A stretch of DNA of 64,000 bases from Mimachlamys varia (Eukaryota > Mollusca > Bivalvia > Pectinida > Pectinidae), in NCBI GenBank assembly GCA_947623455.1, contig OX392527.1, forward strand, positions 31,736,201 to 31,800,200, read 5' to 3'. The notes under the pieces were generated by a model that did not search any database, had not been told where the DNA came from, and saw only the letters and a program-made list of their open reading frames with translations. Below, one piece after another: positions 45,476 through 57,944 of the stretch (the first letter of the stretch is position 1; each line of letters opens with the position of its first letter). A program made the position numbers and the translations under genes.

Positions 45476-45981
45476 TTAAAGGCGGATTTCCCATCGGTAC
45501 GAGTCGGTGGAATGTTTATCAATATGAAGAGTTGCACAGATGTAGCAATGGTATCCTACTGGTTGGTCAAGGAAAGGTAACCCTGCAGTCCGATCTATAA
45601 AATTGTTGTTTATCAATAACTCATACATTAAGGAAGACGAATGACCGTACGTGACCATTATGTTAACAAAATTAAAATCAACGTTAACATCGCCAGTTAT
45701 AATAACCTCTCCTAAACTATAGTTAATTTCCCTCTCTACCAAGGGATCCATCGGTCCATATAGCGATGTTATAATTCAGGGAGTAGGTCTATTTTTGTTT
45801 TTCGTTGTAAACAGGTACGGTCATTTGAAGACACGCCCCAGTGTGTGCTATGTAAGGAAACGGATGTGTATTTGTGAGAGTGTGTTGCTATAACTACGTC
45901 CTTGTAATAACACAATGCCTGATTTATAGTGTTATCACGTTGAAATACAAAGGTTTCAATCGCATAATTCTTTCTGATCAT
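45476..45981 (-). pseudogene. Possible LINE endonuclease remnant
   Basis: The minus-strand frame 45476-45751 reads LGEVIITGDVNVDFNF, which resembles the G-D-(F/V)-N-x-D core of the AP-like endonuclease (exonuclease-endonuclease-phosphatase fold) of non-LTR retrotransposons, followed by a LMYELLINNNFI helix as in those proteins. The preceding frame 45769-45981 could be the upstream part after a frame break (stop and shift near 45770) but shows no decisive motif. The usual phenylalanine of GDFN is valine here. No RT follows. It may equally be chance; moderate to low confidence. Confidence 0.35.
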
Positions 45982-46034
45982 ATAGGTAACTATTTATTGT
46001 AATAATCATTTCATGTTGAACCTCGAACTACAAC

Positions 46035-46242
46035 TACCATGTTCATAGACTTTACTATGTCTCGGCTAGGTACAGAAACTATAACCTTCCCCACAGGGGC
46101 GAACACTCTTAGAAGTGACACAGGGTCAAGGGTTACATCAGGAATTAAAAAGGAAAAGTTGCTAGGACATAAGAGAAATCAAGATCCCCCAATTCAGTTA
46201 CCTCTTGCGAATTGTGCAATGGAAGCAGCAGATACAATTCCA
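46035..46242 (-). mobile_element. SINE-like repeat, 5' part
   Basis: Minus-strand match to the 5' half of the family at 14521: ATTGTATCTGCTGC, then GCAAGAGGTAACTGAATTGG in place of the GCAACTAAACTTGGG block, and the pol III-like box region GAGTGTTCGCCCCTGTGGGG then AAGGTTATAG. The 3' half is absent. Confidence 0.65.
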
Positions 46243-46819
46243 TTTTGGAGTCTATACAAGGTACGTTATACGTTTCTGTAGACGAGTGAAAAACAATGTG
46301 GCAGAGAAAATTGAAGATAAGTTTGCAGTTGGATGAAAAAGTCGGGTTAAGTTTCTATGTCGCCATAGCATCATGCTGACAAGATGGTGAGTATGAAAAC
46401 GTAACAAAATAAATAGTGTGATAATCGCCATACAATGTGTTTAAATAATGAAATTTAATTTCCACATGAAGTTGTGTGTCCGTTGCATGTTTTACACAAG
46501 CCTTACTGTTGAACAAAGATAGATAACATGACAACGAACAAAAACAATCATCATGATTCCAATACTATGTAATAAAACAGGTCGTTTAATATCATAAAAC
46601 GTACTACTCGTGCAAGAAAATGCCCTGACATTGTAATGTCTCTTAGATTAAATGGTAGATGGAGTTAATAAGTTTGAAAGCTATTTGTTATCAGAATGGG
46701 TCTTTATATCACGTGTGACAACACACCAATCATCATAAAAAGTCATCATAACTCCGTAAATTTTTAACATAAGCTTAACCGTTGTATTATTTTTTTCTTT
46801 TTCAACAATAGCATATTAT
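46243..46819. other. Unassigned AT-rich DNA
   Basis: Nothing recognised. Confidence 0.4.
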
Positions 46820-48105
46820 AGGACATTGCTGACATCATTCAGTAATATCAAATTTGCCTTTGTGTAAGACATAGCCGACTTTACTCAGTAAAGTTAATTT
46901 TGCCTTTACGTATGACATAGCTGACTTTATTCAGTAGGGTTAAACTTGCCATCACGTAGGACATAGCTGACTTTATTCAGAAGTGTTAAATCTGCTTTTA
47001 CGTATGACATAGCTGACTTTATTCAGTAAGGTTAAACTTGCCATCACGTAGGACATAGCTAACTTTATTCAGTAGGGTTAATTTTGCCTTTACGCTAACA
47101 TAGCTGACTTTACTCAGTAGTGTTAAATTTACCTTTACGTAGGACATAGCTGACTTTATTCAGTAGTGTTAAATTTACCTTTAGCTGCGACAAATCTGAC
47201 TTTATTCAGTAATGTTAAATCTGCCTTTGCGTAGGGCATAGCTGACTTTATTCAGAAGTGTTAAATTTACTTTTACGTAGGGCATAGCTGACTTTATTCA
47301 GTAGTGTTAAATTTACCTTTACGTAGGATAAAGCCGACTTTATTCAGAAGTGTTAAATCTGCTTTTACGTAGGACATAGCTGACTTTATTCAGTAGTGTT
47401 AAATTTGCCTTTAGCTGCGACAAATCTGACTTTATTCAGTAATGTTAAATCTGCCTTTGCGTAGGGCATAGCTGACTTTATTCAGAAGTGTTAAATTTAC
47501 CTTTACGTAGGGCATAACTGACTTTATTCAGTAGTGTTAAATTTACTTTTACGTAGGGCATAGCTGACTTTATTCAGTAGTGTTAAATTTACCTTTACGT
47601 AGGGCATAGCTGACTTTATTCAGAAGTGTTAAATCTGCTTTTACGTATGACATAGCTGACTTTATTCAGTAGGGTTTAATTTGTCATCACGTAAGACATA
47701 GCTAACTTTATTCAGTAGGTTTAATTTTGCCTTTACGCTAACATAGAGGACTTTCTTCAGTAGTGTTAAATTTGCCATTACGTAGGACATAGCTGAGTTT
47801 ATTCAGAGTGTTAAATTTGACTTTGCGAAGGACATAGCCCATTTTAGTAGTGTTAAATTTGACTTTACGTAGGACATAGCCGACTTTATGCAGTAGTGTT
47901 AAATTTGCCATAACGTAGGACATAGCTGATTTTATTCAGTAGTGTTAAATTTGCCTTTAGCTGCGACAAATCTGACTTTATTCAGAAGTGTTATATCTGC
48001 TTTTACGTAGGACATAGCTGACTTTATTCAGTAGTGTTAAATTTTCCTTTCCGTGGGACATAGCTGACTTTATTCAGTAGTGTTAAATCTGCCTTTACAT
48101 AGCTA
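46820..48105. repeat. 46-bp satellite array, about 28 copies
   Basis: Direct tandem repeat, unit GCTGACTTTATTCAGTAGTG then TTAAATTTACCTTTACGTAG and GACATA (46 bp). Variant units with TTTAGCTGCGACAAATCTGA recur near 47182, 47412 and 47955, again indicating block duplications. More diverged than the 63-bp array. Non-coding. Confidence 0.95.
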
Positions 48106-48837
48106 TAAAACTATTCTTAATTTGCACATACTGATTTTAAAACTACTTAGATATAGAAGCACATCATCGTGTAATAAGCAGACGCTTTCGTTAGCTTAGA
48201 AACAACAGGAAAGGGGACGTTGGGTCAAACATACATATGATACACTAGAACACATGGTAGGTTACGTGTATTGAAGCGAGTAGGCTTGAGATCTATTTTA
48301 GTGTAAGACGTGAAAAACCTTTTTGCCAGGAATATTCGTGACACTCGCTCTTCAGTAAAAACAAAAAAAGCATGCCTTTTTAATTGAAACAGCGATATAA
48401 AACCTACTACTGAACTTGATAAACACTGTTCTATTGAAAGCTTTTATTTGAAATTTGTAAGTCATGTTAGTGTTTTTTTGGTGCGTTATGTCCAAAATGG
48501 TCGTTACGCCTGACCAGACAACTGGATCCAACGATATGAGAGTTTTATTTATCTTTATATATATTACGTTGTCGTTCTTAGGTCTTTATTGATGTCAATT
48601 CTGTTTAATTAACCAGATCTGCATGCTGCAGTGTACGTGAAATCAATATTGATACAACCATCGTAAGCATCTTCCTGACTTTGTGCTGGAGGATTCGTCA
48701 GAACGAGTGCTGAATTTACGCAATTACGCTTATAAGCATATAGTATTGTGTATTTCACATTCATTCCATCAGCGACCGTGTTTAGAAATACAGTTATACA
48801 GGCACCCAGTGGATGACACTGATAAACAGTGATTTAA
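48106..48837. other. Unassigned DNA, ending in a TTAA target duplication
   Basis: No recognised repeat or gene. Its last four bases (48834-48837, TTAA) are one side of the MITE target duplication. Confidence 0.4.
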
Positions 48838-49200
48838 AGGCCCAATATACGTAACTTCAGGACATTGTTCTTGATTCTGAAAAATTCCGGAAAAAATCAA
48901 GTTGATAACCATGCAAAAACAAGCCTAAAACGAACTAAATCTCAGCGGTAACTAACAAGAAACTTGACAGAAAAATCCAATGAATTGAAAATAATTCAGG
49001 TGGGGCCCATTAGAAGACAGTTCGAAATGGACACGTGTTTACAAATACCGAGTTTCAACTGCTGCTGTACCGGTGACCACATAAAAATTCATCTTGAATA
49101 TTGCTGATATTAGTTAATCTTAACTAAATCTATCAATATAAAAAGTTATTTGGCTTGATTTTCGCTTCAAGTTTTGCCGAAAGTTACGTATATTGGGCCT
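48838..49200. mobile_element. TTAA-flanked MITE, 363 bp
   Basis: Left end AGGCCCAATATACGTAACTT and the reverse complement of the right end (AGGCCCAATATACGTAACTT, then TCGGC) are identical for 20 bp. TTAA is present immediately outside both ends (48834-48837 and 49201-49204). TTAA duplications with short inverted ends are typical of piggyBac- and Kolobok-type elements; which one cannot be told because no transposase is present. Confidence 0.93.
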
Positions 49201-49204
49201 TTAA

Positions 49205-49667
49205 TAATGTTCGGCCTTCAGAAATGTCTTTCTTTCTAAATAATAAAGGGACAAGAGTGATGTTTCCTGATGTTAAAGAGCACACCAAAATAGTTTTTTA
49301 CATGGAAATAGATAGGTGAACAGTACACACAGATATATTACAGAAAGCTTAACAGGAACAAAGTACAATGCATCTCCAGTAAATTTCTTTATTCACATTG
49401 TCAGCACACCATCTGGCTAACATCGAGGTAGGGACGCAGACAAAAGGCTTAAACTTTGATCATTTACACCACGAAGCAGAAGGGTCAGGTGCGTAAAACC
49501 CCTTTAATTTATGAATTTGGGAGTAAAATTAAACTAGTTCTGTATCATTTCAAATCGTGTACTACGCAAATGAGTATATAATGTACCGTGGCAATACTCT
49601 AATGAGATGGCTATGATCGCTTATTTTTAAATATTTTATCTACGTTTTTCCATAAATATAATTTTAT
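49205..49667. other. Unassigned DNA
   Basis: Nothing recognised. Confidence 0.4.
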
Positions 49668-49985
49668 TGAAAAAATCAGAGAATACCAATGCGTTAACAA
49701 AACCACAATCCTAACTCAAAATCAATTAAACTAGAGACAAAATATGAACATAGGAAAGATTTACAAAGTAAATGGGAATCGGACCGGGTGTACCAGAAGA
49801 GTAGGCGTCTTCTATTACATCGACGACACCCGCTATATTAATATAGGTCAAATCCTAGTTAATGTCATGGCCTCAACTCGAAAACTGAGGCATGATTCTC
49901 AATCACAACAAGCCGCCATTCTGATGAGCATATTCAAAAACATATATCTTCATATCATGCAAGGATGAAGAATATTTCTAAATGA
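49668..49985 (-). mobile_element. Penelope-like element, 3' UTR, diverged
   Basis: Minus-strand copy of the PLE 3' region: tail (AAAAAATCAGAGAATACCAA), CTCAAAATCAATTAAACTAG, the conserved block (about 49788-49832, arms still GGGTGT/ATACCC-like) and the upstream part up to the last RT codons near 49985. More diverged than the other tails, so an older insertion. Confidence 0.85.
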
Positions 49986-52900
49986 GCATGGCATACTGCT
50001 ATGTTAAATACGATGCAGAAATACTGTTCCGCCCGCTAGTACTTTTTGTTCATAGCTATCATGCATTACCTCGAGGTGAACTTCTGTTTATATGAAATCG
50101 TAAAGAAGTAATTCATCAAAATATTTTTTTCATTTCCAATCGAATGTAGGTTATGAGTCATCATAAAGAAAATGTGATTTAATAATTTGGCGCCTTCTCA
50201 GCAAGTCGATTAGGCTTTTTGATAACGTGCCTTTGGCACAGAATGAGTTAATTGACTTCACTACCGAATAGTTTGATGAGCGGGCGTATTATTATAGCAT
50301 TCTACAGAGTTTTATAAGTGGCAATAACGAACAAACAAGACTTCGATAACATTCGAGCGGTTAAGGGCTACACGTAGCGAACATGAAGGTGTTGTTCATA
50401 ATGACCTAATTCTGAATAGCACCGTCATTTTTATTACAGTGATCAAAGGAACCACTTTTGGTTTGTCGTGACAATATATCGCTGGGGTTGAATATTGACC
50501 GACTTGTTTGTGGTGGTGAAGCCCAGCTGTCATTAAGCTTGTCTACGTTAGGTGTTGGTACAATTCTTCACCTCGACAATTGGTGACAGGACATTGTCAT
50601 GGCACTCGGTTACTGTCGACGACAGTGTAAAATCTGGTTTTGTTTTTTAGACAAGGCGCGATATTGTGAGTGATCTGAACGGTGTGTATTGACTGTTTTA
50701 ATATCTTTAACGTCATGTTCCTTTCATTGCAAAAGCTGGATCACTAAAGCACAGCTTTAAAGGGTCAGGTACGTAACTGACATTGACAAATACATTTTAA
50801 ATCGATGGGTACACCGTGCTCATTGCTCGAGCTGTTTTGAAGGTCCAACATCCCTACAATTATGTTGTTAAACTATTAGGAAGGTTTGAATGAAACTTTA
50901 AGTGATACAAATGCAGCACGGAAATTTAAATCACTTCGTGATTAATTTGTCCTTGAAGAATGCTTGTCTTGAAATATGCCGGTTCTATTTGAAACACTAA
51001 GAACAAGAATGACCCTTTACTCACCGTATAAATATTCACTTGTATGTATGGAATTCAACATTTACTCACTCTATTATACTTAGGTATATTTCGAGGATTA
51101 TCATTTCTGCTAGCTTTACATATACACTAGTGTTCATGGAAAACAGTCTTTGACTCACTGCTTTTTAGTTGTGTTTTTTTTTTTTTTGTAACCATCAGTG
51201 GAAAGGATTCAAAGCACTCACTGATGATATGTGTAACCTCTTCGTTCCATTTTCAAAGAACAAATGATTTGGATCTAAAACTGTTCTTTTGATAAATGAT
51301 GTATGCACTGAAAAATGAAAATGACACATAAAATATACCCTTTCAATTAGTTTGTCTTAAATTAATGTAAATGTTATTTTGTAATCATGATGAATTCACT
51401 GTTGAAAATATAATAGAAATGGAAATGAAATGAAAAACAATTAAGGTTCAGCTTTATGTTAGTGACGCTGAAGTAGAGGCATGCGCAGATTGAGTAGCTG
51501 TTTCCGTCCTTCAGTCCTTGACGATCGTACTAGACAGTTTCTGCCTGATATATTGTGGCCATTGATTATGATATCACACTTTGACCAAGGGCAGTTTATG
51601 AGACAATCCATTAAGTCATGATTTTTTTGCAATTCCTATCGATGTATAAGCCGTTTTTTCAATTTCGTTGTTTTAACAATATAATTGCGTGCAATGGTGC
51701 TTTTGTAAACATGTTCAAATACTCCTGATATATGCGGACTTGATCAACGATAAAAATGAGTGGCCGGACGAAGTACATTTGTTGACGTCAATTCAACCCC
51801 CTAGTTAGGTGTTCAGCTGTATTCAAAGTAGAAGGACGTGCTCAAGGATATATCGACAGATGAATAATAAAATTGTTAATTTCTCACCACGAGGTCCGAT
51901 GTTCATGGTTTAAGTAAACTGGCAATAATGTCAGCATGAGAAAGGAAAGAACATATGGTGTTCTATCGTCTATTGTGTCTGTAATGTTTGTAACAAGGAT
52001 AGGTACAGTAAAATCATATAAAACTGATCCATCTGACTAAATATCACTGTGTTTCCCACGATTCGAATCAATGCATTAAATGGTTGACATGATCATCTCT
52101 ATGAAATGCTGACAAGGTGTCCTACACTAAAACTAAACACTCACCTGTCCACTCAACAAAAAGCATAAAACAATATAATGATATATTCTCAATTTGTACT
52201 CGCAGAGCATGCAAAGAAAACCAACCTGACATTGAACGATTTTCGTTCCCCGCAACGGCACGTGCTTCGGCGTGTCAATGATTAAAGTCTCCGGCAACAA
52301 GCGTCAAGAGCGTGTGAAGGATGCGGGGAGGGGGTGTGTGCGTGTCATGTCGTACAGAGAATTTTGAAATTTACAAACGACTTTCTACGTCATGGCACGC
52401 ACCCGAAATGTTCATAACTTCGACTCGCATCGATATTGCGTGAACCATGCGTGGCGATGCGGCACACAGTGGGAACTATGCGTATAGTGCGTGACGTTAC
52501 GGGTCATGCGATACGATAGAGGTGAGCAGTGCGGAAACTCTACTTAAGTATTGTCAATACGTGGCTATGCAGCCCAGTTTTGCGTAGACAGTGTGTGCTT
52601 CAGTACGTGAACAGTCCGTAAACAAGACTTCACTGCGTACCACAGAAATGACACGCCTTGACACGATATATTGCGGGGACGAAAATGATGAAGGTGTCAG
52701 GGTGGCAATAGACAGTGCATTCGTTGTCAAAAGTCTAAAATCGTCTTTCACGGGAAAAACATCACCAATCGCCAAAACATTTCACTCAAGACCATAACAC
52801 AACTAAATGTACAACAAAAACATCTAGTTTTGACATGGTTTACCGGAAATGCAGAGCATTATTCTGATAAACGTCAGTCAGGCTTTACACATGTTCGAAT

Positions 52901-54114
52901 AAGACTTATATGAAGGTTGCTGGTATGTGTAAGGAAAATGATATATACTACCAAGCACTTATTTAACGCACTTGTATGGCGCATTATAATCAGTGCGGAG
53001 AACTGACGGCCACTTGTTAATGAGCAAATCGAGATCATGCCTTTCAAAGCAATACATTCGGGCTGTCACACACCGAGCTTAAGTTTCTAAAAATCATGAA
53101 AAAAGTTGATGATCTGGTCGTGATTCTGTAATAGAGAAGGGCGCAGATATCGATCAAGAAGTGGTTGTTCAAATTCTGCTGGTAGTGTGTTCTGTAAAAA
53201 TGACGGATGGTGTGAATCGCTGAAGAATCGGTAATAAGGAAAAGCAAGACCAAACGAACAAAGAAGTCTCCATCGGAGCATCACATTCTTCTCCGTCTAG
53301 GATTATTATAAACAAATAAGAAATGCTTATTTTAAATAAAAAGACTTGGGAGCAATTTAACATTTCTACATAAACCAAAACCACATCAAGAAATGCCTGT
53401 CAATATATGGAAGACAATGATGGATCAAACAGACAATACTAAAACCAGGGGAATCGGTCACACCCCTGCTTCCTTCCCTTTAGTGGTGAACCTGTCAAAG
53501 TTATGTCGATTCCAGCTGCCCCGTGTGTTGTTTTAATTGTTCTGTCGTCATAGGTCGTACTTTTCAGTTAAGTAGAAAAATTGATTTTTTTTTCGTTTTA
53601 AGCGATTTGTGAAATAGACATACATTTCCTACATAAAGAGATACCATTTTCTCTTTTCTGAAACATTATTCCAGTAACAGTATTGGAAAGATAATTAATT
53701 TGCACGTTTCTAAAGTTATTTTTGTTTTATTGATTATTGTTTGGCAGTTCTACTGTTTTACTTCCATTCATTACATCTTACTTAATTAACACATCAGAGT
53801 TAGCTATTATCTTTGAAGTACAATATATCATTGCTTTCTTTTGTGAGTCGTCCACATCCATTACCAGGTTTTGACCTAGAGTCGTATGGGATTGTGAAGT
53901 ATGTGACACAAGAACCCTGATAATTTCCGTTTTGCCTCCCTGGGATGACGTTTTGGTCATTTGTTTTTACGTTATTTGGTGCTTTGAGGTGTAATCATTA
54001 AATACTACAGCCGCCAAAAGGCATACTATCAATTCAGATACTTGACACATGTATCCGTCATTGAAAGGCATTGTTAGATAACAATATAACAAGTTAACTG
54101 TATCCTCCTTATTA
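49986..54114. other. Unassigned DNA, 4.1 kb, with a CpG-rich stretch
   Basis: No recognisable coding domain (frames at 52554-52797 and 53044-53384 lack motifs) and no satellite. A CpG-rich, GC-richer stretch at about 52240-52560 stands out from the AT-rich surroundings, with many GCG trinucleotides. A T-run lies near 51173. Confidence 0.4.
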
Positions 54115-54440
54115 TAGTTCACATGTCCTTAGCATGTCTATACAGCGAAGGACACATGTCCTTATCATGTATATACAGCGAAGTTCACATGTCCTTATCA
54201 TGTATATACAGCAAAGTTCACATGTCCTTATCATGTATATACAGCGAAGTTCACATGTCCTTATCATGTATATACAGCGAAGGACACATGTCCTTATCAT
54301 GTATATACAGCGAAGTTCACATGTCCTTAGCATGTCTATACAGCAAAGTTCACATGTCCTTATCATGTATATACAGCGAAGGACACATATCCTTATCATG
54401 TCCATACAGCGAAGTTCACATGTCCTTATCATGTGTATGT
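54115..54440. repeat. 33-bp satellite array, about 10 copies
   Basis: Direct tandem repeat of CACATGTCCTTATCATGTAT then ATACAGCGAAGTT (33 bp). Two alternating unit types end in GAAGTT or GAAGGA. Because 33 is 11 codons, several frames on both strands stay open (54112-54523 region); these are by-products, not genes. Confidence 0.95.
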
Positions 54441-54837
54441 CATCAATGAGACCTATCAGGTCCGGTCATCGGGGTCAGCACTCCTACATGTTGTCTTCTC
54501 AGGATCAGTGTCATTGGCATTGAATACATCCGAGAAAACTTTAAAGTGAAACAAGCGGATTTTCTTGAGATCCTAATGCTGATACAATTATATTACTGAT
54601 CGTATTTCCGCCTAAACGCGTTTCTCCTCAGCCGATACCATATTGGGTAATTTGACAACATCGATGGTTAAGGCATTATCCCTGATCAATGACGTGTTGA
54701 CAATGGTACGGGAGGTGGGGGAGACATGCGTCTTCTCTGGTCCTGGAGGTTCTACGCGATAGCATCTCTACATTCTGACAATAGATAGCAGCAAAGACTT
54801 CTATGAGTGAAGGCACGCTTCAGTATTTACTTGCAGA
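54441..54837. other. Unassigned DNA
   Basis: Nothing recognised. Confidence 0.4.
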
Positions 54838-55890
54838 TGAAAAAAGAATCAGAGGATACCAAAGCGTCAACAAAGCCATAATCCGAACTCAAAATCGATT
54901 AAACCAGGGGCAAAATAGGAACAAAGGAAAGATTTACATAAAGTCTCTCTTCAAAGCACAAGAGAATAAGACCAGGTGTTCCGGAAGAGTAAGCGTCTTC
55001 TGCTTCATCGACGACACCCGCCATGTAAATCTTGGTCACATCCAAGTAAGCATCAATCCTCAAAATGAGAACCGAGTCATCATTGTCATCACAACAAGTA
55101 AACACACTAACAAGCAAACTCAAAAAGTCCATCTTCATATCACACACAGATACAGAATATTTCTCGATGAGATCAAGATGGCGACCATAAAACTTGCCCA
55201 TAGTCTTCATCAACCTGCATCTCTCGAATCCCTGTGCCGTAAGTTTGTTCGTCAGCAGTTGACATCTATCACGAAAATCTCGATATTCAGAGCAAGCCCT
55301 AGAATAACGAATCAACTGCGACATGTAAACACCATAGGATGGAAAAGCAGGGGAAGTTCACGATCGGAAATCGTCACGTTTACCATACAGCTTAGTAGTA
55401 AGTTGCCCGTGTTGGTCATAGCTTAAGTAAAGATCGAGGTAAGAAGCTGATGTAGGAGAGTATGTTGTGTCTTTAATCTCAAGTTCAGTAGGGTAGATAC
55501 GATCGACTAGGTCAGCAAACTTCTTGTTGTTTATAGACAACACATCGTCGATATACCTGAAAGTGAAATTGAAAGATTTGGCAAAGTGGTGCACAGTTAG
55601 TGCCCATGCGAATGCCAACAGTCTGTTGGAAAATTTTTCCTTCGAACTCAACAAAGATATTGTCAACCAGGAATTCAATCATTCGTACTATATCTTCCTC
55701 AGTATAGTTCAACCTAGCTTTTGTTGTGTTTTTCACAAAGTATGCTCCAAGATAGCTCACAACCATGTATTTGTATCGTCGTTCACCTTTCTTGGAAAAG
55801 AAAGCTATCATAATGAGAGACCGAAGACGTTCTTTCAGTTTGCCATGTGGTAGGTAGTGTACATGGTGGAAAAATCAAATGGTGTGATGG
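54838..55890 (-). pseudogene. Penelope-like element, RT C-terminal half plus full 3' UTR, broken
   Basis: Minus-strand copy covering about residues 245-538 and the whole 3' UTR and tail. Frames: 55512-55811 (FFSKKGERRYKYMVVSYLGA, then NIFVEFEGKIFQQTVGIRMG), 55358-55678 (KSFNFTFRYIDDVLSINN with intact YIDD, then LDLYLSYDQHGQLTTKLYGK) and 54899-55324 (SQLIRYSRACSEYRDFRDRC, FYGRHLDLIEKYSVSVCDMK). About 75 bp is missing between TNCAPL and the KSFNF block. Near 55147 one base is missing relative to other copies, which fuses the RT end to the 3' UTR and makes the last frame look longer than it should. The conserved block lies at about 54975-55018. Non-functional. Confidence 0.9.
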
Positions 55891-57024
55891 ACGAAACATT
55901 GTTGAGAACGAAACTATTTTCTCAAGAAAACACACCTGTCAACAATTTTTTTTTAAGAAGGCATGGGTCATTTTTTCAGAAGACAAGTGTCAGCACATTT
56001 CTGACACCAGATAAAATTTCAACTTTTACCTGACAGAAGACAAACGTGTCGATGTTGGTATTTCTAAGATATTTTATGCAGCAGGCCATGACCTCATTTA
56101 ACCTATGGAATAGGTGTCCTACCTAATGTTAGTTAGATCGTAAACGGCTGTGATGCGACGTCGAAACGGAACAACATGTTCACTAGTATGAAATAGGCGC
56201 TGCCTATAGGAACTCGTACACGTTAATAATTTACTATATGTTTTTACTATGCTTTGAGCTAATACTTTTAATATTTGAAGTTCAACACTAGTGAGCGTAC
56301 ATACGTATACGTGTACATGTAGTAGTTTTTTACAACATACCCGGGTAGATCTCTGGCGGCTAAGGGCTTTATATATATATATACTACATCGGCTTTATAT
56401 GTCCCCATATCACCCATATTCCCATTGTCTTTCCTTCTACATACATTATCCCTTCTACTCACTTTCCTATCGTTCTCGTGCACCGAAGGTCGTAAGACCA
56501 TGTGAGGACGTAAAATTCTCAAAATAAAAAAAGCAATATTTCCAAAAACATAGAGAACTCCTCCTTATGACAAAGCTCGTACATGGTTTGAAAAAAAATG
56601 TATTTCACATGGTATGAAAACATGACAGATATTTCATGAAAGTTTTTATTGATAATTTACTTAATGAGTTAATCTTGCTTTCGACGATATCATGGAGTGA
56701 TGAATTGAGTTGGACTTGAAACAAATTTGGTTCCTGGTATCTGTCATGTAAGCACATAAGCCCGTGCTTGCACATCATATTTCCAAAGTATGTGTATTAA
56801 AGTCGAGATATTTCATAATTCGACTAATATTCTTAAGTCGACTGATGATGTTACTCTTTTTAATCGACTTGTCAGATTAACAGTCCAGGCTGCAGGAAGT
56901 TTGTTATTCGTATAATCATGTCATACCGGGTTTTATCACATAACTGATACGTTCAGTCAAATCATACGACCATGAATAGGGTTTCACACAATGTAAAAAC
57001 ACCATTGTAACGCCATAACAAATG
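55891..57024. other. Unassigned DNA
   Basis: Frames at 56268-56527 have no recognisable motif. A short TATATATATATA run lies near 56370. Nothing supported. Confidence 0.4.
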
Positions 57025-57265
57025 TCTTTATGACGTTATATGACTGTCTCGGAAGTGAAATTTACCTTTTTTATCAAGAAATAAATTTGTGAGTTTTGGT
57101 GTATTTTCTCATGAATATAAAATATGTTATAAAAATAATCTTAAAATGTTACTGTATAATTTAATATGTCACTCGCCTAAAGGCTCGGGACATATTAAAT
57201 TATGTAATTCGTTTAATAAATCCCATATTACACATTGACACTCATATATGATCCTCTATTTAATG
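57025..57265. repeat. Dispersed repeat family B, copy 2
   Basis: Related to 3641-3935. Contains an inverted repeat AATTTAATATGTC ... GACATATTAAATT (about 57158-57200) around CACTCGCCTAAAGGCTCGG. Non-coding; mobile class unknown. Confidence 0.5.
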
Positions 57266-57944
57266 TATCTATTTTAGAATATTTTAGAAATAATATAAAT
57301 ATTGCCAATTTTGGATATTAATTGATGGTGAGTCTGTTAAATTATGCGAAATTATGTTGAAGAAAATAAGCGAGATTTCTAACTACAGCTGCACCTGAGT
57401 TGAAAGCGGCAAAATACATAATACTTACTGACAGAGACGTGAATGTAACACAGATGTCTTTTATGTCTCTGTCATTACTTACGTACGAGTAAATGAAGAA
57501 ACGTATGTATATTCATTATGTTTTCAAGACATCATGGAAGTAAAACATATCGTATTTTATTTTAGCATCAATGATTTGTATAATGATACGACCAAATAGC
57601 ATCATTTGAAGTAACTGCTAATAAACGCTCGCAGGGCTTGCTCATTGAAACAACTTCAGCTACGCCCCTTACCTGGGGTAGACATTGGCAGAGGAGGTAG
57701 AATGGGTAGACCTCCATGAACGGAGAATATCTCGGGACAGTACATGCTTTGTCATTACCGCTATAGCAACTATGAACTGATAATATTATGCTGGTCGTTT
57801 TTCGAACAATTTGATTTATTGCGTAGTTTCAATAATAGCAGAATTATCCATAAAATCCCAAGCGGTATCTTCTGTGCTTCAACATGTTACGCGTTCTCTC
57901 CCTTAGCAAAATCACCCGCACAGTTTAATTTGATCGTTTTTATG
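57266..57944. other. Unassigned DNA
   Basis: Nothing recognised. Confidence 0.4.

Noticed and set aside
49986..54114. A host gene in the 4-kb repeat-free stretch
   Set aside because: No frame with recognisable domain, no plausible exon chain by eye. Cannot be excluded for introns or non-coding RNA, but there is no support.
54112..54523. Overlapping ORFs on both strands of the 33-bp array
   Set aside because: 33 bp is 11 codons, so open frames on both strands are expected from the repeat alone.
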